A stretch of 64,000 nucleotides of DNA from Anaerotignum sp. MSJ-24 (GCF_018918145.1 NZ_JAHLPX010000004.1:1-64000); one strand, 5' to 3'; counted from the stretch's first letter, positions 8,082-17,347 are shown. Numbers and translations: made by a program. The notes: a model not told the origin generated them from the letters alone.

Positions 8082-9176
8082 ATGGAAACATTAATGCATA
8101 TGCACGGCGGCGACCTTGATGCAATAGAGCGTGAATACGGAATACCGAAAAACGAAATTTCGGATTTCAGCGGAAATATAAATCCGCTCGGTTTTCCGAA
8201 AAAAGCGGCGGCAAAGCTTGCCGAAAATATTGCAATGGTATGCCAGTATCCCGATAAAAATTATTTTGCTTTGAGAAAAAGCATAGGGGGATATACCGGA
8301 GCTAATCCTGAGCACATTGTTGTCGGAAACGGCTCAACGGAGCTTATATCAACATTTATTAAATCTGTAAACGCAAAGAGAACGCTTATTATGGGACCGG
8401 CATATTCAGAATATGAAAATGCGGTAAAAACAATAGGCGGAGAATATACATATTTTGAACTTAAGGAAGAGGAAAACTTTGAGCTTAATGTTGAGCGTCT
8501 TTTAACGGAGCTGGACGGAGATGTCGGTCTGTTCATTGCCTGCAATCCCAATAATCCTACGGGAACGGCAATCAAAACAACAGATATGGAAAAAATACTT
8601 ATCCACTGCAAAACAAAGGGCATAAGCGTAATGACCGACGAAACATATATCGAGTTCAGCGATGAGATAGATAAAATCTGCTCAATACCGCTTGTTGAAA
8701 AATACGATAATATTTTTGTTATAAGAGGAATTTCTAAATTCTTTGCAGCTCCCGGACTCAGACTCGGTTACGGAATTACATCAAGCAAAAAATTCCATGA
8801 TATGCTTGCACAGAACCAGGATCCGTGGTCTGTAAACATTCTTGCAAGCTATGCCGGAGAACAGATTTTTACCGATACGGAATTTATAGAAAAAACAAAA
8901 AAGCTTATATCGTCGGAAAGAAAGAGAATGTATGATGAAATAAGCTGTTGGAAAAATGTTAAGATATATAAATCGGCATCAAACTTTATGCTTGTAAAGC
9001 TCCTTACCGATAAAGTTGATGCGGCGGAGATATTTGATTATATGATTAGAGAAAAAATGGTCATAAGAGATGCGGCAAGCTTCACATTTCTTGATGAAAG
9101 CTTTTTAAGATTCTGTGTGCTTTCTCCCGAAGAAAATACAAAGTTCCTTACAGAGCTGAAAAAAATAGTGGAATAA
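8082..9176 (+). CDS. PLP-dependent class I/II aminotransferase, CobD-like (threonine-phosphate decarboxylase / histidinol-phosphate aminotransferase family)
   Basis: A 364-aa fold-type I PLP enzyme. The N-terminal HGGDLDAIEREYGI followed by DFSGNINPLGFP is characteristic of CobD, which decarboxylates threonine phosphate for the cobalamin aminopropanol arm. The cofactor region has NPNNPTG, the Schiff-base lysine is in ISKFFAAPGLRLGYG, and the C-terminal Arg is in FLRFCV. HisC enzymes share most of these motifs, and no other cobalamin or histidine genes are nearby, so the substrate is inferred. A strong bidirectional terminator follows directly. Confidence 0.8.
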   Translation: METLMHMHGGDLDAIEREYGIPKNEISDFSGNINPLGFPKKAAAKLAENIAMVCQYPDKNYFALRKSIGGYTGANPEHIVVGNGSTELISTFIKSVNAKRTLIMGPAYSEYENAVKTIGGEYTYFELKEEENFELNVERLLTELDGDVGLFIACNPNNPTGTAIKTTDMEKILIHCKTKGISVMTDETYIEFSDEIDKICSIPLVEKYDNIFVIRGISKFFAAPGLRLGYGITSSKKFHDMLAQNQDPWSVNILASYAGEQIFTDTEFIEKTKKLISSERKRMYDEISCWKNVKIYKSASNFMLVKLLTDKVDAAEIFDYMIREKMVIRDAASFTFLDESFLRFCVLSPEENTKFLTELKKIVE

Positions 9177-9180
9177 AATT

Positions 9181-9216
9181 AAAGGTCGGAATTCCTTTTA
9201 AGAGGTTCCGACCTTT
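9181..9216. terminator. Bidirectional terminator between convergent genes
   Basis: AAAGGTCGGAA (9181-9191) pairs with TTCCGACCTTT (9206-9216), an 11-bp perfect stem with further inner pairing. It sits between the CobD-like gene (plus) and the aldolase (minus); it is A-rich on the left and T-rich on the right, so it can serve both strands. Confidence 0.8.
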
Positions 9217-9231
9217 GATATTATTATATAT

Positions 9232-9885
9232 TTATTTTTGTCCGTAGCTTTTCATCATTTCCTGCATTGCCGCAATGTTTTCGGGTGATATGCCTGCCGG
9301 TTTTCCGCCGGAGGCTTCTATCATATATAAAATCTGTGCGGTCATTTCCAGTATTTTAGCTGTCTTGAAGGCTGATTTCATATCCTTTCCGAGGCATACA
9401 GCACCATGTGAATTGAGCAGACAGGCGTTGGCTTTTTCTCCGACAGCCTCGGCACAGTTTTCCATAAGTTCACGACTGCCGGGAAGGGCATATTTTGAAC
9501 AGCGTATTGTGTCGCCGAGCACCTGTGCCGCCTCATCGGTTATTATAGGAATATCTCTGCCCTGTGTTGCAAATACCATTGAATATATCGGATGAGTATG
9601 TATAATGGCGTTGACTTCGTTTCGCTTTCTGTATACGGCAAGATGAAGATCCTTTTCGATGGTCGGCTTTCTGAAACCGTCTTTTATGTTTCCGTCTATA
9701 TCACATACAACAACGTCATCTTCTGTTATTGCGCTGTAATCCATGCCGCTGGGTGTAAGATAAACCAGACCTGTGCTTCTGTCCATTGCACTTATGTTGC
9801 CCCATGTTTCAACGGTAAGACCTGAACCGACCATTTTTTTGCCGCTGTCAACAATAAGCTTTTTATAATTTATTTCTTCAGACAT
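9232..9885 (-). CDS. Class II aldolase, probably 5-methylthioribulose/5-deoxyribulose 1-phosphate aldolase (DHAP shunt)
   Basis: A 217-aa class II aldolase/adducin family enzyme of the L-fuculose-phosphate aldolase type. Zinc ligands are visible in IIHTHPIYS (two His) and in NSHGAVC (third His), and the N-terminus has ETWGNISAMD for phosphate binding. Next to mtnA and mtnK it most likely cleaves methylthioribulose-1-P or 5-deoxyribulose-1-P to dihydroxyacetone phosphate and an aldehyde, as known for Ald2/DrdA enzymes. Its ATG overlaps the mtnA stop by one base (TAATG), so translation is coupled. An alternative reading is MtnB dehydratase, but the full MtnB-MtnW/X-MtnD pathway is absent here. 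Confidence 0.82.
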   Translation of the reverse strand: MSEEINYKKLIVDSGKKMVGSGLTVETWGNISAMDRSTGLVYLTPSGMDYSAITEDDVVVCDIDGNIKDGFRKPTIEKDLHLAVYRKRNEVNAIIHTHPIYSMVFATQGRDIPIITDEAAQVLGDTIRCSKYALPGSRELMENCAEAVGEKANACLLNSHGAVCLGKDMKSAFKTAKILEMTAQILYMIEASGGKPAGISPENIAAMQEMMKSYGQK

Positions 9886-10979
9886 TATTTTAAACCTCCG
9901 GCTTCGGCTTTCTTTTTGAATATTTCCTTGAATGATTCTTCGTAAGGATATGTTGCTATGCCGTATTCGGTAACGATACCTGTTATAAGGTCGCAGTCTG
10001 TAACGTCAAAGGCAGGATTGAATACCTTAACTCCTTCGGGAGCCATACGCTTTTTGTACCACATTTCCGTTACCTCGTGTGCGGGACGTTCTTCTATTTT
10101 TATATCCTTGCCTGTCTTGGTATTCATATCGATAGTCGATGTAGGTGCACATACATAGAAGGGCACATTGTATCTTTTTGCGGCAAGAGCAACCATAGAT
10201 GTACCTATTTTGTTTGCCGCATCACCGTTGGCGGCAACTCTGTCACAGCCGACAAATACTGCGTTTACCCAGCCGTTACGCATTACTGTTGCGGACATAT
10301 TGTCGCAGATAACCGTTACATCTATACCGGACTGGGAAAGCTCAAAGCTTGTCAGTCTTGCACCCTGTAAAAGAGGTCTGGTTTCATCAGAGAAAACGTG
10401 GAAATTATAACCTCTTTCCTGTCCGAGATACATGGGAGCGGTTGCTGTTCCGTATTTAACCGTTGCAAGCTTCCCGGCATTGCAGTGAGTGAGAAGACCG
10501 TCACCGGGTTTTACAAGAGTAAGACCGTATTCGCCGATAGCCTTGCATACACGAATATCTTCTTCTCGTATTTCGACTGCTTCTTTGTGGAGAGCCTCAA
10601 CTATTTCGGGAATTATCTTATCGCTGTTTTTTGTTACAATGTCCTCCATTCTGCGTAATGCCCATGAAAGGTTTACCGCTGTCGGACGGGCAGAATCGAG
10701 ATAATCCTTAGCCTTTTTGAATTCGGCATAGAATTCGTCATAGTTGTCAGCCTTTATTTCTCTTGCGGCAAGATATATGCCTATTGCGGCGGCAACACCG
10801 ATGGCAGGTGCTCCTCTTACCTGGAGAAGATATATTGCATTCCATATTTCCTTCTGCGTTGTAAGATAAAGTATTTCCGTATGGTACGGAAGCTGTGTCT
10901 GGTCAATTATGACAAGGGCGTTCTTTTCTTCGTCAAGAGCGACTGTATCATAATCCATTATTGTTTTTTCCTCATTCAT
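9885..10979 (-). CDS. mtnA: S-methyl-5-thioribose-1-phosphate isomerase
   Basis: A 364-aa aldose-ketose isomerase of the eIF2B-alpha fold that converts methylthioribose-1-P (or 5-deoxyribose-1-P) to the ribulose form. The catalytic Cys sits in LLTHCNAGKLAT and the catalytic Asp in FVGCDRVAANGDAANKIGT, both family hallmarks. RGAPAIGVAAAIG (about 55-67) forms the substrate pocket. Length is normal. It lies between mtnK (13-nt gap) and the aldolase (1-nt overlap), as in DHAP-shunt operons. RBS GGAGTG precedes the start. Confidence 0.95.
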   Translation of the reverse strand: MNEEKTIMDYDTVALDEEKNALVIIDQTQLPYHTEILYLTTQKEIWNAIYLLQVRGAPAIGVAAAIGIYLAAREIKADNYDEFYAEFKKAKDYLDSARPTAVNLSWALRRMEDIVTKNSDKIIPEIVEALHKEAVEIREEDIRVCKAIGEYGLTLVKPGDGLLTHCNAGKLATVKYGTATAPMYLGQERGYNFHVFSDETRPLLQGARLTSFELSQSGIDVTVICDNMSATVMRNGWVNAVFVGCDRVAANGDAANKIGTSMVALAAKRYNVPFYVCAPTSTIDMNTKTGKDIKIEERPAHEVTEMWYKKRMAPEGVKVFNPAFDVTDCDLITGIVTEYGIATYPYEESFKEIFKKKAEAGGLK

Positions 10980-10992
10980 TTATATTCACTCC

Positions 10993-12219
10993 TTATAAGG
11001 GATATTTTTTGACTGCAATGTTTATTGCACGACGGTAATCATCTCCGCATTTAAAGCTTTCACGGTGCATTATATAATCCTTTGCAAGAGAAACAACTAT
11101 TTTTTCGGCTCTTGCACGTTTGTTTTCGTCGCTTATTGTTGTTATATCCTTTACGTTTGCCATGCCTACAATACGTCTTATGGACTCTATTCCGGCACAG
11201 CCTGCCGTATCCGACAAAATGCCGCTGAGATACCATTCCTTAAAGCCCTTTGTTTTTGCCATTGTGTCGGTTACATATTCGTCGTATATTGCATTATATT
11301 TCTTGATAAATAAATCTATTGTGTCACATATGGAGTCTATACACCATGAGCAGAAACGCTGTTTTTCGTCCTTGTCCTCTATTTCCGCATCGCCGTTTGT
11401 CCATGCAAAGAAAAGATTTGCGATTACGTTTCCTATATCATAGCCCATAGGGCCGTAGAAAGCAAATTCGGGATCGAAGAAATAGGTATGTTCCTTGTTT
11501 ATGAATACCGAACCGGTGTGGAGGTCGCCGTGTATAAGTGCCTGTGCGTTGTTCATAAATTCAAATTTGAGCTTGGCTGCCTCAAGTCTTAATGTCTCGT
11601 CATCATAAAGCTCCTTTTTCATAAATTCCGCATTGGGAGGAAATACATGGTTTCTGTTAAAGCAGTCCGTATAAGGCTCGGTATATACAAGATCTTCGGT
11701 AATTCCGCAGAGGTCTGGATTGATAAAGTTGCCGACAAGCTTTTTCTTTTCCTTGTGATCCATTACAATATCCGAGGTTCTTAAAAGACAGTTAGCCATG
11801 AAGGTGGTCACATGGTCTGCAAAAAGAGGATATACTTCATGATTTAAAAGACCTGTACGCATCATTGTGTGGCCTATCATATCCTGCATTATCATTGCAC
11901 ACATTGTTCCGTCGTAAAGATATATTTTTGGAACAAGCCCCTCTGCATAGGAATTCTGTATAGAAAGAATTTCCGATTCTATTCTGCCTCGGTCGGTGGA
12001 AACGCCCAAATCCGGCTTTATTCTTGTTTCAAGTCCGGCCTGCTTAACGATTATGCTTTTTCCGTTTTCGTCCTGTACTCTGAAAACATAGTTTATATTT
12101 CCGTCACCGATTTCCGTACAGCTTAATTTTGCATCTTCGGAAAAATATGTAAGCTTTGACTGTACATATTTGGGTACGTCCTCTGTGGTCATTAAAAAAT
12201 ATTTGCTGAAATCCGACAT
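10993..12219 (-). CDS. mtnK: S-methyl-5-thioribose kinase
   Basis: A 408-aa kinase of the aminoglycoside-phosphotransferase fold. It phosphorylates methylthioribose at C1. The N-terminal lobe has EIGDGNINYVFRV with the ATP-binding Lys in IIVKQ, the catalytic loop is LIHGDLHTGSVF with its Asp, and the metal-binding FDPEFAFYGPMGYDIGN follows. These are typical of MtnK. A strong GGGAGG precedes the ATG. It lies 20 nt after yifB and 13 nt before mtnA, so the three salvage genes share the yifB promoter. Confidence 0.95.
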   Translation of the reverse strand: MSDFSKYFLMTTEDVPKYVQSKLTYFSEDAKLSCTEIGDGNINYVFRVQDENGKSIIVKQAGLETRIKPDLGVSTDRGRIESEILSIQNSYAEGLVPKIYLYDGTMCAMIMQDMIGHTMMRTGLLNHEVYPLFADHVTTFMANCLLRTSDIVMDHKEKKKLVGNFINPDLCGITEDLVYTEPYTDCFNRNHVFPPNAEFMKKELYDDETLRLEAAKLKFEFMNNAQALIHGDLHTGSVFINKEHTYFFDPEFAFYGPMGYDIGNVIANLFFAWTNGDAEIEDKDEKQRFCSWCIDSICDTIDLFIKKYNAIYDEYVTDTMAKTKGFKEWYLSGILSDTAGCAGIESIRRIVGMANVKDITTISDENKRARAEKIVVSLAKDYIMHRESFKCGDDYRRAINIAVKKYPL

Positions 12220-12239
12220 GGTAGTCCTCCCTTTGGTTT

Positions 12240-13757
12240 TTATGTATTTTCATAGCCTCGGTATTGAAGTGCCTCGGCCGCATGAGCAAGTGTTATTTTT
12301 TTACTTCCGTCAATATCCGCTATTGTGCGTGAAAGCTTAAGTATTTTGTGATATGCTCTCGCACTCAGCTTAAGATTTTCAAAAGCGGTTTTTACAAATT
12401 CCTCCGCATCTTTTTCAAGCACGCAGTATTTTGCCGTCTGTGCCGCAGAAAGCTGTGAATTGAAGAAAATTCCTTCTTTTTTGTATCGTCTGAGCTGTAT
12501 ATCTCTTGCGGCGGCAACACGTTTTTTGATGTCGGCTGAGGTTTCGCACACTTCGTTGCTGTTCAGCTCGTCGTATTTTACATCGGGTGTTTCTATAAAA
12601 ATATCAATTCTATCCATAAGCGGCCCGGAAATCCTGTTTCTGTAACGGCTTATTTCGCCGTTGGAGCAATGACAGCGTTCATCTCCGAGATAGCCGCAGG
12701 GACATGGATTCATTGCGGCAACGAGCATAAATTCCGCCGGATATGTAACTGTACCGTTTACTCTGGATATTGTAACTTTTCTGTCCTCCATAGGCTGGCG
12801 GAGTGCTTCCAGAACATCTCGTCTGAACTCCGGAAGCTCATCAAGGAACAATACTCCGTAATGAGCAAGGCTTATTTCTCCCGGACGTGGATTTTTGCTG
12901 CCTCCGGTCAATGCCGCCGCTGATATTGTATGATGCGGTGAACGGAATGGTCGGCTTTTTATAAGTGCGTCGGAATTTTTTAACAGACCGGAAACACTGT
13001 ATATTTTGGTTATTTCTATGCTTTCCTCAAAGGATAAATCCGGAAGTATGGACGGAAGTCTTTTGGCAAGCATTGTTTTGCCTGTTCCGGGGTGTCCGGA
13101 AAGCAGTATGTTGTGATAGCCTGCGGCGGCAATCTCCATTGCCCGCTTTACATAAGCCTGTCCCTTTACTTCGGAAAAATCGGGAAGTTTTTCGTCATCG
13201 CATGAAAAAATGCTGTCTGTATCCACCTTATATGCGTCTATATTTATTTTTCCGTTTAGAAAATCAACGAGCTGTTTTATGTCCTTGACGGGATATATTT
13301 CCGCACCTTTTACAAGGGCGGCCTCATCACGGTTATCGTACGGAACAATATATTTGTTGATTCCGTTTTTATAGGAGCTGTATACAATGGGAAGTATTCC
13401 GCTTATGGGATTGAGAGAACCATCAAGCGAAAGCTCACCTACAACCAATGTGTTTTCAAGACTCTCTTGTCTGATAATGTCCATACATACAAGCAGTCCG
13501 AGAGCTATTGGAAGGTCAAACGCCGGACCTTCTTTTCGGATATCTGCCGGAGCAAGATTGACGGTTATTTTCTGTGCAGGTATGGAATATCCGGAGTTTT
13601 TTATGGCTGTTCTTACACGTTCCTTAGATTCCTTAACGGCAGAGCCGGGAAGACCGACAATTTCAAAGGAAGGAAAGCCGTTGGACAAATCGGTTTCAAC
13701 ATTAACAGTGAAACCGTCTATTCCGATTACCGTACTGCTCAAAATTTTAGAAAGCAT
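12240..13757 (-). CDS. YifB/ComM-type Mg-chelatase-like AAA+ ATPase
   Basis: A 505-aa AAA+ protein of the YifB/ComM family; ComM is a branch-migration helicase that aids natural transformation. The N-terminal ChlI-like (Lon-type) domain spans about 20-140 (GLPGSAVKESKERVRTAI). Walker A is GHPGTGKTMLAKRLP, Walker B FLDELPEF, and the C-terminal Mg-chelatase domain carries CPCGYLGDERC-H-C cysteines. Position opposite dprA fits a recombination role. It opens the operon that continues into mtnK. A sigma-A promoter lies just upstream. Confidence 0.92.
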   Translation of the reverse strand: MLSKILSSTVIGIDGFTVNVETDLSNGFPSFEIVGLPGSAVKESKERVRTAIKNSGYSIPAQKITVNLAPADIRKEGPAFDLPIALGLLVCMDIIRQESLENTLVVGELSLDGSLNPISGILPIVYSSYKNGINKYIVPYDNRDEAALVKGAEIYPVKDIKQLVDFLNGKINIDAYKVDTDSIFSCDDEKLPDFSEVKGQAYVKRAMEIAAAGYHNILLSGHPGTGKTMLAKRLPSILPDLSFEESIEITKIYSVSGLLKNSDALIKSRPFRSPHHTISAAALTGGSKNPRPGEISLAHYGVLFLDELPEFRRDVLEALRQPMEDRKVTISRVNGTVTYPAEFMLVAAMNPCPCGYLGDERCHCSNGEISRYRNRISGPLMDRIDIFIETPDVKYDELNSNEVCETSADIKKRVAAARDIQLRRYKKEGIFFNSQLSAAQTAKYCVLEKDAEEFVKTAFENLKLSARAYHKILKLSRTIADIDGSKKITLAHAAEALQYRGYENT

Positions 13758-13775
13758 TGTTTAACCTCCGTATCT

Positions 13776-13805
13776 TTTATAAATATATAATAACAACTGT
13801 GTCAA
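13776..13805 (-). promoter_or_regulatory. Promoter of yifB-mtnK-mtnA-aldolase
   Basis: On the minus strand, a consensus -35 TTGACA (13800-13805) is separated by 18 bp from TATAAA (13776-13781), 18 nt before the yifB start codon. The transcript leader would be short, about 12 nt. Confidence 0.6.
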
Positions 13806-13851
13806 TATGGTGCAACATATCTGTGAAATATATATGAAAAAATTTTTGTGG

Positions 13852-13880
13852 TTGAATTTATTTTAAAAACAATATATTAT
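13852..13880 (+). promoter_or_regulatory. Promoter of dprA
   Basis: TTGAAT (13852-13857) is separated by 17 bp from TATTAT (13875-13880). The predicted start lies near 13887, just before a 16-mer (13892-13907) that recurs upstream of recG. Confidence 0.55.
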
Positions 13881-13891
13881 AAAACTCATGC

Positions 13892-13907
13892 AAAGGTGCA
13901 CCCGGAT
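13892..13907 (+). repeat. 16-bp repeat with GGTGCACC palindrome, copy 1 (dprA leader)
   Basis: AAAGGTGCACCCGGAT occurs here and again at 55341-55356. It contains the 8-bp perfect palindrome GGTGCACC. Here it lies a few bases after the predicted dprA transcription start. It is unusually GC-rich for the surrounding AT-rich spacer. The function is unknown. Confidence 0.6.
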
Positions 13908-13943
13908 AAGTATTGTTTATGTTTTCTGACGGGAATGATGAAT

Positions 13944-15047
13944 ATGAAAGAAATAAATGAAGAATATTTTATAATGTGGCTGAGCCGTGTTCATGGAATG
14001 GATAATAATATTATGGATAGGCTCATAGAATATTTTGGATCCGCAAAGGGAGTATATAATGCCTCGATAGGCGATTTATATGATGTTTGTGGAATGAAAA
14101 CCGCAGAAAATATTTACGGTATGATTAAAAACGAAAGCCTGATAAAATATATAAATGACCTGAAAAGAACCGGAGTTGATTTTGTTTCCAAGTATAACGA
14201 GCTTTATCCCGAAGGACTTAAATATATTGACGATAAGCCAATGGGAATATATTATAAAGGGAAACTGCCGGATAAAGATGAGCTGATGGTTTCCGTTGTA
14301 GGTTCAAGAAGATGTACCGAATACGGAAAGACCGCAACGCTTAAGCTTTCAACTGATCTGGCAAAGCACGGAATAACAATAGTCAGCGGACTTGCGGACG
14401 GAGTGGATTCCTACGCATCTATGGCGGCACTTGATGCCGGAGGAAGAACGATAGGCGTTCTCGGAACGGCGATAAATAAATGCTATCCGTCAACGAACAG
14501 AGGACTTTTCGGAGCTGTTATAGAAAACGGCGGCTGCATTATTTCCGAATATGCGCCCGATATGATTACGAACAAATACTGCTTTATACAAAGAAACAGG
14601 ATTATTGCCGCATTGTCGGAAATACTGGTTGTTACCGAGGCGGCAGAAAAAAGCGGAACATCGACAACCGTTGAGGCTGCACTTGAATACGGCAAAAGCG
14701 TATTTGCCGTTCCGGGCAGTATATTCAGCAAATACAGCAAAGGCACAAACAAAATGATAAAGGAAGGTTGTCCGCCTGTTACCTGTGCGGAGGATATTTT
14801 GTTTGAGCTCGGTTTTGAACCCGAAGAGGCAGAGGAAAATAAGAATAAGAAAAAAGAAATCATTAAAAATATAAATGAAAACGGAAAAAGAATAGTTAAG
14901 GTTTTGGAAAACGGAGAGGCAAACATTGAAAAGCTTATTTCCGAAACCGGGCTTACGGCTGCGGCTCTCCAGGCAGAGCTTGCCATGCTTGAGGTAAAAG
15001 GAATTATCCGAAGACAGCCGGGCCAGAGATATATTCTTGTATTGTAG
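13944..15047 (+). CDS. dprA: DNA-processing protein DprA
   Basis: This protein binds incoming single-stranded DNA during natural transformation and loads RecA. The 367-aa protein has an N-terminal helical (SAM/HhH-like) part, a Rossmann-type DprA core with VVGSRRCTEYG, SGLADGVDS and FIQRNRIIAALSE, and a C-terminal winged helix (LISETGLTAAALQAELAML...GIIRRQPGQRYIL). I start it at 13944 (MKEINEEYF) with GACGGGA upstream; in-frame ATGs at 13935 and 13938 are also possible. A longer ORF to 13848 overlaps the promoter. topA follows after 12 nt, a common Bacillota pairing. Confidence 0.93.
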   Translation: MKEINEEYFIMWLSRVHGMDNNIMDRLIEYFGSAKGVYNASIGDLYDVCGMKTAENIYGMIKNESLIKYINDLKRTGVDFVSKYNELYPEGLKYIDDKPMGIYYKGKLPDKDELMVSVVGSRRCTEYGKTATLKLSTDLAKHGITIVSGLADGVDSYASMAALDAGGRTIGVLGTAINKCYPSTNRGLFGAVIENGGCIISEYAPDMITNKYCFIQRNRIIAALSEILVVTEAAEKSGTSTTVEAALEYGKSVFAVPGSIFSKYSKGTNKMIKEGCPPVTCAEDILFELGFEPEEAEENKNKKKEIIKNINENGKRIVKVLENGEANIEKLISETGLTAAALQAELAMLEVKGIIRRQPGQRYILVL

Positions 15048-15059
15048 GAGGAAATTAAA

Positions 15060-17261
15060 TTGGCAAAAAAAGCTGCTGAGAATACAGTGACAACAGAGGA
15101 AAAGACAGCAAAAACTACAAAAAAAGCTACTAAAACAAAAACAACGACAAAAAAGAAAACAGCGTCAAAAGTTAAAAAAGCAAAGAAAAAGCTTGTTATA
15201 GTCGAATCACCGGCAAAGGCTAATACAATAATGAAGTTTCTCGGTAAAAATTATGTCGTTATGGCATCTATGGGACATGTAAGAGATTTGCCGAAGAGCC
15301 AGCTCGGTGTTGATCTTGAAAACGATTATGAGCCTAAATATATAACAATAAGAGGAAAGGGAGAGCTTCTCAGTGCATTGAGAAAAGAAGCGAAAAATGC
15401 CGACCATGTTTATCTCGCAACTGACCCTGACCGTGAAGGTGAGGCAATAAGCTGGCACTTGATGACAGCGTTAAATCTTGACGAAGAAAAAACAGACCGT
15501 ATCACATTCAATGAGATAACAAAGGATGCTGTCGAAAAATCAATCAAGAGTGCAAGAAACATAGATATGAATCTTGTTGATGCACAGCAGGCAAGACGAG
15601 TTCTTGATCGAATTGTCGGATATCCTGTAAGCCATCTTCTCTGGCAGAAGGTTAAGAGCAGATTAAGTGCCGGAAGAGTACAGTCCGTTGCACTCAGAAT
15701 GATTTGCGAAAGAGAAGATGAAATAAGAAACTTTATTCCGGAAGAATACTGGACAATCAGTGCGGTTGTAACTGACGAGGATAAAAATAAGTTTGATGCA
15801 AAGCTTTACGGAACAACCGATGCAAAGATAGAGCTTAAGAGTAAAGAAGATACGGATAAGGTTCTCAATGCCATAAAGGACAACGATTTTGTTGTTAAGG
15901 AAATAAAAAGAACGGAAAAAAACAGAAAGCCTTATCCTCCGTTTACGACAAGTACATTACAGCAGGAAGCAAGTAAATATCTTAACTTTACGGCACAAAA
16001 AACAATGATGCTTGCCCAGCAGCTTTATGAAGGTATAGAAATAAAGGGCAACGGCACAGTCGGCCTTGTTTCATATATCAGAACGGACTCGGTTCGTATA
16101 TCGGACGAGGCATATGAAAACGCATCGGAGTATATAAAAGAAAATCTCGGCGAAAAATATCTTCCTGACGAAAGAAACATATATAAAACAAAGAAAAACG
16201 CACAGGACGCACATGAGGCTATACGACCGACATATGCTACAATGACTCCCGATAAAATAAAGGAATCACTTTCAAATGACCAGTATAAGCTTTATAAGCT
16301 CATATGGGAGAGATTTATTTCAAGCCAGATGGCTCCTGCCGTATATGAATCTATGACGGTTACACTTGAAAACAACGGCTATCTTTTCAGAATTAATGCG
16401 TCGGTTATAGCATTCAAGGGCTTCCTTGAGGTGTATAACCGAGTTGAGGAAACCGAAAATATAATCAAATTCCCTAAGATAGAGGAAAATAAAAAGCTTT
16501 CTGCAAACAAAATACTTCCGGAGCAGCATTTTACACAGCCTCCGGCAAGATATACAGATGCTTCTCTTGTAAAAACTCTTGAAGAGCTCGGCATAGGACG
16601 CCCCAGTACTTATGCACCCATTCTTGCTACAATAATTGCAAGAAATTATGTCACAAAAGAGAAAAAAGCCATATTCCCGACAGAGCTCGGAGAAATAATA
16701 GATAATATACTTAAGGAATATTTCCCGGACATTGTAAACGTAGGCTTTACTGCTGAAATGGAGTCCGAGCTTGATAAGGTTGAGGAAGGCAAAGAGGAAT
16801 GGAAAAAGGTTATCCGTGACTTTTATCCTCATTTCGGCAAAGAACTTACCAATGCAATGGAAAAGCTTGAAAAGATTGAGATTAAAGATGAGGAAACCGA
16901 TGTTGTCTGCGAAAAATGCGGAAGAAACATGGTTATTAAATTCGGCAGATACGGAAAATTCCTTGCATGCCCGGGCTATCCCGAATGCAACAATGCAAAA
17001 CCATATTTTGAGGCAGTAGATGCCGAATGCCCTAAATGCGGCGGAAGAATACTTAAAAAGAAATCTAAAAAAGGCAGAGTATATTACGGCTGTGAGCATA
17101 ATCCCGAATGTGATTTTGTTTCATGGGATATGCCGGCAAAGGAAAAATGCCCTAAATGCGGTTCGTATATGGTCGAAAAGGGCAAAAATCCTGTAAGACT
17201 TCTCTGCTCAAACGAAAAATGCGGATATACGGAAGAAAAAAAGACAAATGATGAAGAATAA
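15060..17261 (+). CDS. topA: DNA topoisomerase I with Lys/Thr-rich N-terminal extension
   Basis: A type IA topoisomerase that relaxes negative supercoils. The TOPRIM domain begins near residue 44 (KKLVIVESPAKANTIMKFLG) with the acidic DPDREGEAISWH. The active Tyr is in GLVSYIRTDSVRIS (about 335), and three C-terminal four-Cys zinc ribbons start at CEKCGRN, CPKCGGR and CPKCGSY. The first ~43 residues are a low-complexity tail of Lys, Thr and Ala that most homologues lack, since they begin directly at the TOPRIM. The start is TTG at 15060, with TAGGAGGA, containing the dprA stop, 8 nt upstream. Translation is probably coupled to dprA. Confidence 0.95.
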   Translation: MAKKAAENTVTTEEKTAKTTKKATKTKTTTKKKTASKVKKAKKKLVIVESPAKANTIMKFLGKNYVVMASMGHVRDLPKSQLGVDLENDYEPKYITIRGKGELLSALRKEAKNADHVYLATDPDREGEAISWHLMTALNLDEEKTDRITFNEITKDAVEKSIKSARNIDMNLVDAQQARRVLDRIVGYPVSHLLWQKVKSRLSAGRVQSVALRMICEREDEIRNFIPEEYWTISAVVTDEDKNKFDAKLYGTTDAKIELKSKEDTDKVLNAIKDNDFVVKEIKRTEKNRKPYPPFTTSTLQQEASKYLNFTAQKTMMLAQQLYEGIEIKGNGTVGLVSYIRTDSVRISDEAYENASEYIKENLGEKYLPDERNIYKTKKNAQDAHEAIRPTYATMTPDKIKESLSNDQYKLYKLIWERFISSQMAPAVYESMTVTLENNGYLFRINASVIAFKGFLEVYNRVEETENIIKFPKIEENKKLSANKILPEQHFTQPPARYTDASLVKTLEELGIGRPSTYAPILATIIARNYVTKEKKAIFPTELGEIIDNILKEYFPDIVNVGFTAEMESELDKVEEGKEEWKKVIRDFYPHFGKELTNAMEKLEKIEIKDEETDVVCEKCGRNMVIKFGRYGKFLACPGYPECNNAKPYFEAVDAECPKCGGRILKKKSKKGRVYYGCEHNPECDFVSWDMPAKEKCPKCGSYMVEKGKNPVRLLCSNEKCGYTEEKKTNDEE

Positions 17262-17284
17262 TTCATTATTTGATAAAAAAATCG

Positions 17285-17313
17285 TTGTAATGGCGGCGGT
17301 TTAGTGGTATAAT
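17285..17313 (+). promoter_or_regulatory. Promoter of rpsB-tsf
   Basis: TTGTAA (17285-17290) is separated by 17 bp from TATAAT (17308-17313), with TGG directly before the -10. The leader to rpsB is about 115 nt. Confidence 0.7.
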
Positions 17314-17347
17314 ATCTGCCGTAACTGATGAAAATCAATAAAACACA

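Noticed and set aside
9232-9885. Naming the aldolase MtnB (methylthioribulose-1-P dehydratase)
   Set aside because: The rest of the methionine salvage pathway (MtnW/MtnX or MtnC, MtnD) is absent, while the gene trio matches DHAP-shunt operons.
16320-17099. 259-codon ORF on the minus strand inside topA
   Set aside because: It is antisense to a clear topA with zinc-ribbon codons; composition is Phe/Tyr/Cys-rich as expected for a shadow frame, and there is no RBS.
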